Assembly (NCBI RefSeq): GCF_002812805.1
Contig: NZ_NMUM01000030.1
Coordinates: forward strand, 422,385-486,384
DNA length: 64,000 nt
Reading direction: 5' to 3'
Source of the DNA: Microbacterium lacus
Lineage (GTDB): Bacteria > Actinomycetota > Actinomycetes > Actinomycetales > Microbacteriaceae
A program made the position numbers and the translations under genes. Positions 30,741 to 40,201 of this stretch are shown piece by piece (within the stretch, counting starts at the first letter, position 1; each line of letters begins with the position of its first letter). The notes beneath the pieces were generated by a model, which had not been told where the DNA came from, did not search any database, and saw nothing but the letters and a program-made list of their open reading frames with translations.

Positions 30741-31332
30741 TTTCGACCGAGACCTCTGGCTCTACATCCCGACCGAATGGCCCTGGATGGGGTATCCGAC
30801 GCTCGAGAACTGGCGCGATGCCGTGGTCGCGGCGCTCGCGGATGCCTACGGTTACGACGCGGCCACGCGCGACTGGCTCTCCGCGACGCTCGAGGGCATG
30901 GTGCGCGGCGCCGGAGAGGGCGAGGAACGCTTCGCCTACCTGGGGCGGCCGCACGAGAGTATCGGCATGGTCAGCCTCTACGAGTGGGCGACGCTCGCCG
31001 AATCCAGCCTCGACGATCTCTTGGGGGTCACGGACGGCGCATCCGTTCGTCCCCCCGTCGTGTCGCCGATCGAGGGCGCGGGCCTTGGCCCCGGAACGAA
31101 GGCGGTGCGCTTCACCACCGAAGCGGCGCCCGAGGCGTCCTCAGCGCCGGCGGTCGTCGGCGTCGCGCACTGGGTGTGGCGGCTCCCCGACCGCGACGTG
31201 ATCCTGATCGCCGGAGACAGCGACCTGGTGCGCTTCGACGAGCGCCAGCCCGCGTTCGACGACCTGGCGCGCAGCATCTCGCTGGTGTCCGATGATTCAC
31301 AGTCAGCCCGAGAAGAAGGGAACACCCGATGA
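30724..31332 (+). CDS. Hypothetical cytoplasmic protein of the T7SS-like operon, second copy type
   Basis: 202 residues, ATG 30724, overlapping the previous gene by 17 bp. Starts MPLRVDFDRDLWLYIPTEWP; helical segment AVVAALADAYGYDAATRDWL; beta-rich centre RFAYLGRPHESIGMVSLYEW; late VRFTTEAAPEASSAPAV and a C-terminal helix. Same domain order as the upstream protein. No known catalytic motif. Confidence 0.7.
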   Translation: MPLRVDFDRDLWLYIPTEWPWMGYPTLENWRDAVVAALADAYGYDAATRDWLSATLEGMVRGAGEGEERFAYLGRPHESIGMVSLYEWATLAESSLDDLLGVTDGASVRPPVVSPIEGAGLGPGTKAVRFTTEAAPEASSAPAVVGVAHWVWRLPDRDVILIAGDSDLVRFDERQPAFDDLARSISLVSDDSQSAREEGNTR

Positions 31333-31658
31333 CCGGCACACTCAAGCTCGACACCGAAGATGTCGCGAGCGCCGCACGCAGCATGGGCACCATCGTCACG
31401 AACCTCGAGCGCGCGGATGCCGATGCGTCCGCGCTCGCGGGGATGATTCCCGTGCCCGAGCTCGCCCGCGCCGCGGAGGATTTCGCGGGCAAATGGGACG
31501 ACCGTCGCCGCACCTTGATCGAAGAGATCAACGCCCTCAAGGAGCAGGCCTCGGCCGTCGCCGAGGCCTTCGACGCCGCGGACTCGTCGCTCGTCGACGT
31601 GCTGACGCGGCCGCCCGAGCAGGCTCCCCCGACGCACCCGGGCAACATTCCGGTGTAA
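31329..31658 (+). CDS. WXG100-like small helical protein
   Basis: 109 residues, ATG 31329 overlapping the previous stop (ATGA). Reads as two long helices broken near FAGKWDDRR, where the Trp stands in the place of the W-x-G turn, although G is replaced. Ends with a Pro-rich tail PPEQAPPTHPGNIPV. Length and shape match ESX/WXG100 proteins, normally exported as dimers by type VII secretion. No EccC ATPase is in the window. An inverted repeat arm overlaps its last codons. Confidence 0.6.
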   Translation: MTGTLKLDTEDVASAARSMGTIVTNLERADADASALAGMIPVPELARAAEDFAGKWDDRRRTLIEEINALKEQASAVAEAFDAADSSLVDVLTRPPEQAPPTHPGNIPV

Positions 31659-31722
31659 TCCCGTCGACCAGGTCGATTCACGCCGTTCCGGCGGCCCGTC
31701 AGGCACATCCTCCGGAATGTTG
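31643..31722. repeat. Inverted repeat of the ACATTCCGG family, copy 1
   Basis: CAACATTCCGG (31643-31653) and CCGGAATGTTG (31712-31722), 11-bp perfect arms with a 58-nt loop. The left arm includes the end of the WXG-like gene. The same arms recur at 42596-42681 with a loop of almost equal size. Confidence 0.6.
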
Positions 31723-31747
31723 TGCGCCCAGGCCTGGGAAAACAACG

Positions 31748-31793
31748 AAGAAGGGCGGATGCTGCAGCCTGAGCCGCGGCATCCGCCCTTCTT
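31748..31793. terminator. Bidirectional terminator between T7SS-like operon and sucD
   Basis: AAGAAGGGCGGATGC (31748-31762), 16-nt loop, GCATCCGCCCTTCTT (31779-31793), perfect 15-bp stem ending in TTCTT/AAGAA on both strands between convergent genes. Confidence 0.85.
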
Positions 31794-31804
31794 GCGTGTG
31801 AGTG

Positions 31805-32722
<918 letters not shown>

Positions 32723-32731
32723 TTATCCGGG

Positions 32732-33895
32732 TCAGACGTTGGCGAGCTCGGCGGCCTTGTCGGCGCCCTCGTCCATGGTCTCGGCGAGCGTGACGAGCGG
32801 GTGGGCGTATTCGCGCAGGATCGCGCGGCCCTCTTCGACGCGGTTTCCGTCGAGGCGGACGACGAGCGGCTTGGAGGCCGTCGCGCCAAGCGTGTCGAGG
32901 GCGCCGACGATTCCGTTGGCGACCGCGTCGCAGGCGGTGATGCCACCGAACACGTTGACGAAGACGCTCTTTACCTGCGGGTCGCCGAGGATGACGTCGA
33001 GGCCGGCGGCCATGACGGCGGCGGATGCTCCACCACCGATGTCGAGGAAGTTCGCGGGGGTCACGCCACCGTGGGCTTCACCCGCGTAGGCGACGACGTC
33101 GAGCGTCGACATGACGAGGCCCGCGCCATTGCCGATGATGCCGACCTGACCGTCGAGCTTGACGTAGTTGAGGTCGTTCTCCTTGGCCTTCGCCTCGAGC
33201 GGATCGGCGGCGTCCTTGTCTTCGAGAGCCTCGTGGTCGGGGTGGCGGAACGCGGCGTTCTCGTCGATCGAGACCTTGCCGTCGAGAGCGATGATGTCGC
33301 CCTCTTCCGTCAGCACGAGCGGGTTGACCTCGACGAGCGTCGCGTCCTCGCCCTTGTAGACGTCGTAGAGCTTGACGAAAACGTCGGCGACCTTCGGGGC
33401 GAGCTCGGCATCGAAGCCGGCTGCCTCCGCGATCTCGAGCGCCTTGGCGGGGTCGATGCCGGTCAGCGGGTTGACCTCGATGCGGGCCAGAGCCTCGGGC
33501 TTCTCGACGGCGAGCTGCTCGATCTCCATGCCGCCCTCGACGCTCGCGAGGCTGAGGTAGGAACGGTTGGCGCGGTCAAGCAGCACCGAGAAGTAGTACT
33601 CGGTGGCGATGCGGGCGCCCGCCGCGACCATGACGCGCTTGACGACGTGGCCCTTGATGTCGAGGCCGAGGATCTGCTGAGCAGCCTCATATGCCTCTTC
33701 GGGGGTCTTGGCTACCTTCACGCCGCCGGCCTTGCCGCGGCCTCCGACTTTCACCTGGGCCTTCACGACGACGACACCACCGATCTTCTCGGCGGCCGCC
33801 TTCGCCTCCTCGGCGGTGTCGGCGATGATGCCCGCGAGAACCGGCACCTCGTACTTCTCGAATAGGTCTCTTGCCTGGTACTCGTAAAGATCCAC
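32732..33895 (-). CDS. sucC: Succinyl-CoA synthetase beta subunit
   Basis: 387 residues, ATG 33895 with GAAGGAC about 10 bp upstream. ATP-grasp domain [50 protein letters not shown], then the ligase domain LDIGGGASA and [10 protein letters not shown]. Binds nucleotide and succinate. Promoter expected in the 81-bp gap before the Rieske oxidoreductase. Confidence 0.96.
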   Translation of the reverse strand: MDLYEYQARDLFEKYEVPVLAGIIADTAEEAKAAAEKIGGVVVVKAQVKVGGRGKAGGVKVAKTPEEAYEAAQQILGLDIKGHVVKRVMVAAGARIATEYYFSVLLDRANRSYLSLASVEGGMEIEQLAVEKPEALARIEVNPLTGIDPAKALEIAEAAGFDAELAPKVADVFVKLYDVYKGEDATLVEVNPLVLTEEGDIIALDGKVSIDENAAFRHPDHEALEDKDAADPLEAKAKENDLNYVKLDGQVGIIGNGAGLVMSTLDVVAYAGEAHGGVTPANFLDIGGGASAAVMAAGLDVILGDPQVKSVFVNVFGGITACDAVANGIVGALDTLGATASKPLVVRLDGNRVEEGRAILREYAHPLVTLAETMDEGADKAAELANV

Positions 33896-33976
33896 GTTGC
33901 AGTCCTTCGCTGTCGCGCCGGGGAATTTCTTCGAAAAGAGTCTTGATGTCGAGAGATCGACCAGTCCCCGAGCCTA

Positions 33977-35557
33977 CTACGGGGTGGTGTGAACGGCAGA
34001 CGCCGGGCACCCACGCGGGGCCTCGTTCGCCGGCGCGTCCGACGGCCCATCGAGGGGCGTGAGGTCGTCGACCGCGGGGCCCTCGATTCGTGTTCCATCG
34101 GGCGCAAAACGCGAGGCGTGGAGCGGACAATCCCAGGTCCGGTCGGCATCATTCCACGACACGACTCCGCCCAGGTGCGGGCAGACGGCGCTCACCGCGC
34201 GCGTCTGTCCGTCGACACTCGACACGGCCACCGGATGCCCGGCGCGCTGGGCGATGACACCCTCCCCCTCACCGGGGCGCGGCACGGGCACGCCCGCACT
34301 CTCCGCCCGCAGCCAGCCCTTCGCGGCTTCGGCGCCGACGAGGGCGTTCTCTCGCGCACCTCGGGCCAGGTCGGCCGGAACGGTCAGGCGCGTGCCGAGC
34401 GCGATCATCCAGGACGGCCGTTCGCGGAACGGCACGCGCATGATCTCGGACGTGAGCCGGATGGCGGCGGCCGGTCCGTTCGTCAGGCCCCACTTGGCGT
34501 ATCCCGTTGCGAAACGCACGCGCCCGAGGGTACGGGGCATGACACCGACGAACGGCACGAGGTTGTGCGACTCGTAGTCCTGCGCCGACCAGCGTGCGAC
34601 TTCGCGCGCTCCGGGGAAGTTCTTCTGTGCCCAGGCGACAAGCTCGTCGATCTCTGCCGCATCCGAGTGCGAGCGACCGACCGGATGACCGTTTCCTCCG
34701 ACGATCAGACGGGCTGCGCCCGCGGGCCCGTCATCCGCGGTGACCGAGCGCACCGAGCGAGCGGGTCCGTCGATGGAGAGGAACATGCCGTCGGGGATAT
34801 CGCCGTCATAGTCGAACGCGACGCAGTGCGATCGCAAGCCGCGAGTTTTGGCGAACGTCAGACCGCGGTCCATGATCGCCGTGCCGGTCGCGAGCACGAT
34901 GCGATCCGCACGGAGGGCTCCCGCATCCGCCCGCACGAGGGGTTCGGGAACGGCGTGCACGGAGCGCACGCGCGTGCCCGTGTGCAGGGTGCCGCCCGCG
35001 GCGACAAAGGCCCGAGCGAGAGCGTCCGCGAGAGCGACCGGGTCGATCGCGAGTTGACCGTCGAGCGCGGCTGCCGCCATCGCGGGGAACGGTGTTGCGA
35101 GCTCCGCCTCGTCGGCACGTCGCATGTCGAGACCCGCCTCGCGTCCGGCTTCGATTTCTGCCTCGACGGCTTCCACACCGGACCGCGACGGCGTGTACGA
35201 GAACGCGGTGCGGGTGGTCATGGGCACTCCCGCGCTCTCCGCGAACTCGGTCAGCCACTCGGCTCCCGCCCGGTTCGCGTCGACATACGCGCGCACCAGC
35301 GACGCGGGGTGATGCCTGCGCAGCGTCGAGAGCGTGCTGCCCTGCAGCAGCGAGACCTTGCCCGTGTTCGACCCGGTCGCAAGTTCGGCGATCTCGCCCG
35401 CCTCGACGATCGCGACGTCCGGCCCGAGGGCCGCGAGCATGAGTCCGGTCGACAGCCCCGTGATGCCGGCCCCGACGATCACGACCTCGTGCCGCGCGGG
35501 AGCGAACGGGACGGACAGGGACGGCGTGGTGCGGTCGAGCTTCCAGAGCGGGGGCAT
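33977..35557 (-). CDS. FAD-dependent oxidoreductase with C-terminal Rieske domain
   Basis: 526 residues. DAO-type FAD fold: EVVIVGAGITGLSTGLMLAA (residues 23-42), LATGTAIMDRG, and RVRFATGYAKWGLTNGPAAA near 365. Residues 420-510 are a Rieske [2Fe-2S] domain with CPHLGG and CPLHASRF. Such fusions occur in actinobacteria and Firmicutes and are little characterised; electron transfer between cluster and flavin is expected. Divergent from a TetR gene 100 bp away. Confidence 0.88.
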   Translation of the reverse strand: MPPLWKLDRTTPSLSVPFAPARHEVVIVGAGITGLSTGLMLAALGPDVAIVEAGEIAELATGSNTGKVSLLQGSTLSTLRRHHPASLVRAYVDANRAGAEWLTEFAESAGVPMTTRTAFSYTPSRSGVEAVEAEIEAGREAGLDMRRADEAELATPFPAMAAAALDGQLAIDPVALADALARAFVAAGGTLHTGTRVRSVHAVPEPLVRADAGALRADRIVLATGTAIMDRGLTFAKTRGLRSHCVAFDYDGDIPDGMFLSIDGPARSVRSVTADDGPAGAARLIVGGNGHPVGRSHSDAAEIDELVAWAQKNFPGAREVARWSAQDYESHNLVPFVGVMPRTLGRVRFATGYAKWGLTNGPAAAIRLTSEIMRVPFRERPSWMIALGTRLTVPADLARGARENALVGAEAAKGWLRAESAGVPVPRPGEGEGVIAQRAGHPVAVSSVDGQTRAVSAVCPHLGGVVSWNDADRTWDCPLHASRFAPDGTRIEGPAVDDLTPLDGPSDAPANEAPRGCPASAVHTTP

Positions 35558-35657
35558 GAAACCAGCACACCCCGCGGTCCCCGATGAAGCAACGGGGTTG
35601 ACAGGGAGGCGGGGTTCGCGGAGCGCGCGGGGCCCGCGGGTCTAGGCTGCTGTCGAC

Positions 35658-36329
35658 ATGAGCGAGACACCGTCACCGTCCGCCGCGCGCACCGTCGTCG
35701 TCGCCGCGGCCCTGGAACTCTTCGCCCAGCAGGGGTTCGAAGCGACGTCGGTCGAGCAGATCGCGCGGGCCGCGGGCGTGTCACGCAGCACCTTCTTCCG
35801 GCAGTTCGGGGGAAAAGAGGATGTGGTTTTCGCAGATCACGAGATCCTGCTCGCAGACCTCCGCACCTGGCTCGAACGCGGTCATGAAAATCCGTGGGTC
35901 GCGGTCTGCGAGGCGACCGAGCGCGTCTTCCGGCACTTCGCGAGCGACCCGAAGGTCGCGCGTCGCCGCTATGAGATCGTGCGGCAGGTTCCGGCGCTTC
36001 GCGATCGCGAGATCGTGACCGTCTTCCGCTACGAGCGCCTGTTCGACGAATACCTGCGGTCGGCTCTGCCCGGCATCGACCCGCTCGACGCGGTCGGGTT
36101 CGCGGCTCTCGTGACGGCTCTCCACAATCACGTGCTGCGGCGCCTGCTGCGCGGAACCAAGCGCGTGCCGCTGTCGGAGTTGCAGGCCGCGCTCGATGGC
36201 GCCCTCCGCCGCTACGGGGTCCACCCCGACCCGGCGCCGGCGGCAGCGGACGACGTCGTGATCGCCGTGTTCCCGCGCGCGACGCCGGCGGCCGAGGTGG
36301 CGCGCCGCATCCGCTCGTCCCTCGACTGA
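35658..36329 (+). CDS. TetR family transcriptional regulator
   Basis: 223 residues. Helix-turn-helix at residues 8-55: ALELFAQQGFEATSVEQIAR and AAGVSRSTFFRQFGGKED. The C-terminal ligand domain is helical and unassigned. It stands between the FAD/Rieske gene (divergent) and an acyl-CoA dehydrogenase (same strand, 219 bp on), either of which may be its target. Confidence 0.9.
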   Translation: MSETPSPSAARTVVVAAALELFAQQGFEATSVEQIARAAGVSRSTFFRQFGGKEDVVFADHEILLADLRTWLERGHENPWVAVCEATERVFRHFASDPKVARRRYEIVRQVPALRDREIVTVFRYERLFDEYLRSALPGIDPLDAVGFAALVTALHNHVLRRLLRGTKRVPLSELQAALDGALRRYGVHPDPAPAAADDVVIAVFPRATPAAEVARRIRSSLD

Positions 36330-36548
36330 TCCCGCGCGAGAGTGCCCGTTGCTGGGCGCGAGGGTGCCCGCTCCTATCCCCGAAGGTGCCCGTTCCGAGG
36401 CACGACTGCGAAAAGGGCAACCTCGAGGCTCATAAGAGGCACCCTCGCGCGGCAAAACGGGCTCCCTCAGGCGGATGGAACAGGCCGAGATGTGGAACTG
36501 CGTCCCAAAAGTGGTGGAACCGGATGTCGCGAGAGTACCTTTGAGCGC
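36330..36548. repeat. Intergenic cluster of GAGGGTGCCCG repeats and inverted copies
   Basis: Direct copies GAGAGTGCCCG (36339), GAGGGTGCCCG (36360) and GAAGGTGCCCG (36382). An exact 13-bp inverted pair is GCGCGAGGGTGCC (36356-36368) and GGCACCCTCGCGC (36438-36450). It sits after tetR and before the acyl-CoA dehydrogenase. It could fold as a large hairpin; no gene is seen. Confidence 0.6.
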
Positions 36549-37823
36549 ATGAGCAGCACCGCACCCACCACGGCATCGGGCGACACCTCCGGCGACGACA
36601 CCTTCCCCGGCGAGCGCGTCCCGCACTACGACGTCTCGCAGCGCCTCGACACCGACTACTACGCGGTGTTCGCCGATATCCCCGCCGAGGACCGCGCCGT
36701 CTGGGATCGGGCGAAGACGCTCGTCGACGAGGTCGCGCCGACGATGCGCGAGGCCTGGGACCGCGCCGAGTACCCCCTCGAGGTCGCGCGGCGCATCGGC
36801 GAGCTCGATCTGCTCGGCGACGGCATCGACCACCCGGACATCACGCACCTCTCGCCCCTCGCCGCCGGCCTGGTCAACATGGAGGTCTCGCGCGGCGACG
36901 GATCGCTCGGCACGATGCTCGCCGTTCAGGGTGGCCTCGCACTCCGCACGCTCGCGCTGTTCGGCAGTCCCGAACAGCAGGAGCGCTGGCTGCGCCCCCT
37001 CGCAACCTCTGAGGTGCTCGGCGCCTTCGCGCTGACCGAGCCCGACCACGGGTCCGACTCGGTGTCGCTCGAGACGACGGCCCGCCGCGACGCGGACTCC
37101 GACGAGTGGGTGCTTCGCGGCGCCAAGAAGTGGATCGGCAACGGCGCCTCGGGCGGCATCACGTTCGTCTGGGCACGCGTGGACGACCCGGATGCTGCGG
37201 AGCACGGCGCCGTCCGCTGCTTCCTCGTCGAGCAGGACCGCGCCGGGTACAGCGGCACCCCCATACTCGGGAAGGTGTCGCTGCGCGGCATCCATCAGGC
37301 GCACATCACGCTCGACGACGTGCGCCTGCCAATTGACGCGGTGCTGCCGGGTGCGAAGAGCTTCAAGGATGCTTCGACCGTGCTCTACGCCACCCGCTCG
37401 GGTGTCGCGTGGTCGGCGCTCGGGCACGCAACCGCTTGCTACGAGGCCGCCCTGTCGTATTCCCTTCAGCGCATGCAGTTCGGCAAGCCGCTCGCGAAGT
37501 TTCAGATGGTGCAGGAACGCCTGACGCAGATGCTCGACGAACTGACCGCCATGCAGCTCTACTGCCGCTATCTCGCCGATCTGGAGGCATCCGGCGCCCT
37601 CCGTCCGACGCAGGCGTCGCTCGCGAAGTTCCACAACACGCGGGCCGCGCGGCGTATCGCCTCGACCGCGCGAGATCTGCTCGGGGGCAACGGGATCCTG
37701 CTCGAGAACGTCGTTATGCAGCACCTGGCCGATATCGAGGCGATCCACACCTACGAGGGCACGGAGTCGATCCAGGCCTTGCTGATCGGCCGCGACATCA
37801 CGGGCATGAGCGCCTTCGTCTGA
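36549..37823 (+). CDS. Acyl-CoA dehydrogenase (glutaryl-CoA dehydrogenase-like)
   Basis: 424 residues from ATG 36549. FAD-binding segments GAFALTEPDHGSD and KKWIGNGASGG; catalytic base Glu in IHTYEGTESIQ, the position used in glutaryl-CoA and short-chain enzymes; RMQFGKPLAKFQ. A 40-residue N-terminal extension is typical of this subgroup. Oxidises an acyl-CoA and passes electrons to ETF. Exact substrate unknown. Confidence 0.9.
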   Translation: MSSTAPTTASGDTSGDDTFPGERVPHYDVSQRLDTDYYAVFADIPAEDRAVWDRAKTLVDEVAPTMREAWDRAEYPLEVARRIGELDLLGDGIDHPDITHLSPLAAGLVNMEVSRGDGSLGTMLAVQGGLALRTLALFGSPEQQERWLRPLATSEVLGAFALTEPDHGSDSVSLETTARRDADSDEWVLRGAKKWIGNGASGGITFVWARVDDPDAAEHGAVRCFLVEQDRAGYSGTPILGKVSLRGIHQAHITLDDVRLPIDAVLPGAKSFKDASTVLYATRSGVAWSALGHATACYEAALSYSLQRMQFGKPLAKFQMVQERLTQMLDELTAMQLYCRYLADLEASGALRPTQASLAKFHNTRAARRIASTARDLLGGNGILLENVVMQHLADIEAIHTYEGTESIQALLIGRDITGMSAFV

Positions 37824-37920
37824 GCGGCGACCACGGGACGACCGGAAGCTCCGGAACCTTTACCGTCCCCCTCGGACGCAAGGGCGGGCAATTCCCCGAC
37901 ACCCGGGGTACCGTCGTGCC

Positions 37921-39072
37921 ATGGGACTCTTCGGCAACAGCTCGTCCGCGCCGCAACGGCCGGAAACACCGAGCCCCCTCGATGACATAGCGACACCCGT
38001 GAGCCTGTGGTCTGACGGCTTCGGACGTCTCGCCATCCGCGCCGTTCAGATCATCGTCGTGCTGCTGGTCGTGATCGGCATTATCTGGGGGATCCAGCAA
38101 CTGACGCTCGTGACGATTCCCGTCGTGCTCGCGCTGATCCTGGCTTCGGCCTTCAACCCGATCATGCGCGCCATGCGAAAGCGTGGGGTGCCCTCGATCA
38201 TCGCGACTCTGATCACCCTGCTGACGATCGTCGTCGTTCTCGGCGGCATCGGCTGGCTCATCGTCTGGGCAGTCCGCGACCAGTGGGACACGCTCTACAG
38301 CCAGGCGCAGGACGGCCTCCAGGATGTTCTCGCGTGGGTGGGCACCCTGCCGTTCGAATTCGATCAGGCCCAGATCGACGAATGGATCGCGACCGCGACC
38401 GACTTCGTCACGAGCGCGCAGTTCGGATCGGGTGCTCTCGCCGGTGTGAGCGCCGTCGCGAGCTTCATCACGGGCTTCGTCCTGCTCGTCGTCGTGCTCT
38501 TCTTCTTCCTGAAGGACGGCCCGCAGCTCTGGGAGTTCCTGCTGCGTCCCTTCCGTGGCGCGCACTACGCGCGAGCACGCCGCGTCGGCGACAAGGCGGT
38601 CAGCACCCTGGGCTCGTACGTCCGCGGCACCGCGGCCGTCGCATTCGTCGATGCTGTCGGTATCGGCATCGGTCTGTGGATCCTGCAGGTGCCCCTCGCG
38701 CTCCCCCTCGCCGTCCTGGTGTTCCTGCTCGCATTCATCCCGATCGTCGGTGCCACACTGGCCGGGATCCTCGCCGCCCTGGTGGCGCTCGTCTCGAACG
38801 GGCCCGTCAACGCCCTGATCGTCGTCGCGATCGTCGTCGCCGTCAACCAGCTCGAGGGTAACTTCCTGCAGCCCGTGCTGATGGGACGTTCACTCAAGCT
38901 CCATGCCTTCGTCGTGCTGATCGCACTGACGATCGGAACCGTGGTCGGCGGCATCCTCGGGGCGGTCCTCGCGGTGCCGATCACCGCCGTCGTCTGGGGT
39001 GCGATCCAGGTGTGGGACGGCCCCGACAAGCCCGCCCGGTGGGCACGTCAAAAGCGAGCCGAAACGGTCTAG
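37921..39072 (+). CDS. AI-2E family (PerM-like) permease
   Basis: 383 residues. Two helices at the N-terminus, an amphipathic extracytoplasmic stretch, then clustered helices with the family block LFFFLKDGPQLWEFL, ALPLAVLVFLLAFIPIVGAT and NQLEGNFLQPVLMGRSLKLH. Members export small molecules or ions; AI-2 transport is shown only for a few. Substrate unknown. Confidence 0.9.
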   Translation: MGLFGNSSSAPQRPETPSPLDDIATPVSLWSDGFGRLAIRAVQIIVVLLVVIGIIWGIQQLTLVTIPVVLALILASAFNPIMRAMRKRGVPSIIATLITLLTIVVVLGGIGWLIVWAVRDQWDTLYSQAQDGLQDVLAWVGTLPFEFDQAQIDEWIATATDFVTSAQFGSGALAGVSAVASFITGFVLLVVVLFFFLKDGPQLWEFLLRPFRGAHYARARRVGDKAVSTLGSYVRGTAAVAFVDAVGIGIGLWILQVPLALPLAVLVFLLAFIPIVGATLAGILAALVALVSNGPVNALIVVAIVVAVNQLEGNFLQPVLMGRSLKLHAFVVLIALTIGTVVGGILGAVLAVPITAVVWGAIQVWDGPDKPARWARQKRAETV

Positions 39073-39119
39073 CCTCGGCGGGTCGAGCGCTCGACCCGCG
39101 CGGACGTAGGAGGGAACCC

Positions 39120-40151
39120 ATGTCACACGACATCCCCGCGCCGATGCTCGCGAAGGCGGTGCCCGCGATCCCCGATCGCGCGGGCCTGAGCTTCGAACCG
39201 AAATGGGACGGCTTCCGCGTCATCGCGTCATGGGACGGCGAGTCGGTCGAACTCGGCTCGCGCGGCGCCAAGCCTCTGACGCGGTACTTTCCCGAACTCG
39301 TCGAGGCGCTCGCGCGGCTGTTGCCCGAACCGTGCGTGCTCGATGGCGAGATCGTCGTCGCCGTGGGACCCGATGGCTCTCAGCGCCTCGATTGGGAAGC
39401 CCTGTCGCAGCGCATCCATCCCGCCGACTCGCGCGTGCAGAGGCTTGCCGCCGAGACTCCGGCGATGTTAATCGCATTCGATCTGCTGGACGTCGGGGGT
39501 GATTCGCTCCTCGACACGCCCTTCGCCGAGCGTCGCGCGCGGCTCGAGACGTTGCTGGGCGGGGTGCCGCATCCGATCCACCTGACGCGGACGACGACGG
39601 ATGCCTCGCTCGCGCGCCGCTGGCTCGACGAGTTCGAGGGCGCGGGTCTGGACGGCGTGGTCGCCAAGCCGCTCGATCAGCCGTACGCGCCGGGAAAACG
39701 CACGATGCTGAAGATCAAGCACGCGCGGACCGCGGATGTCGTGGCCCTCGGGTACCGCATCCACAAGAGCGGGCAGGGTGTCGGGTCGCTGCTGGTCGGG
39801 CTCTACGATTCGTCCGGTGCGCTGCGCGGCGTCGGCGGGGTCGCCGCGTGGAGCGACAAACGGCGGCTCGAGCTGGTCGATGAACTCGCCCCGCTGGTGG
39901 AGCGCGACGATGCCGGGGATGCGGTCACCGGAGAGACCGACCGGTCACGCTTCTCGGCATCGAAGGATGTCTCGTTCGTGCGCCTGCGACCCGAGCGCGT
40001 GCTCGAGGTGCGGTACGACCAGCTCGAGGGCATGCGTTTTCGGCACACCGTGCAGTTCGAGCGCTGGCGTCCCGACCGGGATCCGGCATCCTGTCGCTTC
40101 GATCAGCTCGAGCAGGTCTCGGCCTACGACCTCGGGCGCGTGCTCGACTGA
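39120..40151 (+). CDS. ligC: ATP-dependent DNA ligase (LigC-like)
   Basis: 343 residues from ATG 39120 with TAGGAGGG 6 bp upstream. The adenylation domain has the nucleotide-linked Lys in motif I, EPKWDGFRV; motif III LDGEIVV; motif IV GLDGVVAKP; motif V MLKIKHARTAD. An OB domain follows (LEVRYDQLEGMRFRH). This is the stand-alone ligase form of actinobacteria that accompanies separate LigD domains. The facing polymerase gene suggests joint action in break or gap repair. Confidence 0.9.
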   Translation: MSHDIPAPMLAKAVPAIPDRAGLSFEPKWDGFRVIASWDGESVELGSRGAKPLTRYFPELVEALARLLPEPCVLDGEIVVAVGPDGSQRLDWEALSQRIHPADSRVQRLAAETPAMLIAFDLLDVGGDSLLDTPFAERRARLETLLGGVPHPIHLTRTTTDASLARRWLDEFEGAGLDGVVAKPLDQPYAPGKRTMLKIKHARTADVVALGYRIHKSGQGVGSLLVGLYDSSGALRGVGGVAAWSDKRRLELVDELAPLVERDDAGDAVTGETDRSRFSASKDVSFVRLRPERVLEVRYDQLEGMRFRHTVQFERWRPDRDPASCRFDQLEQVSAYDLGRVLD

Positions 40152-40201
40152 CGCTCCGTGCGTTGAGCGAGGAGCGGCAGCGACGAGATGAAACGCGGCG
40201 C

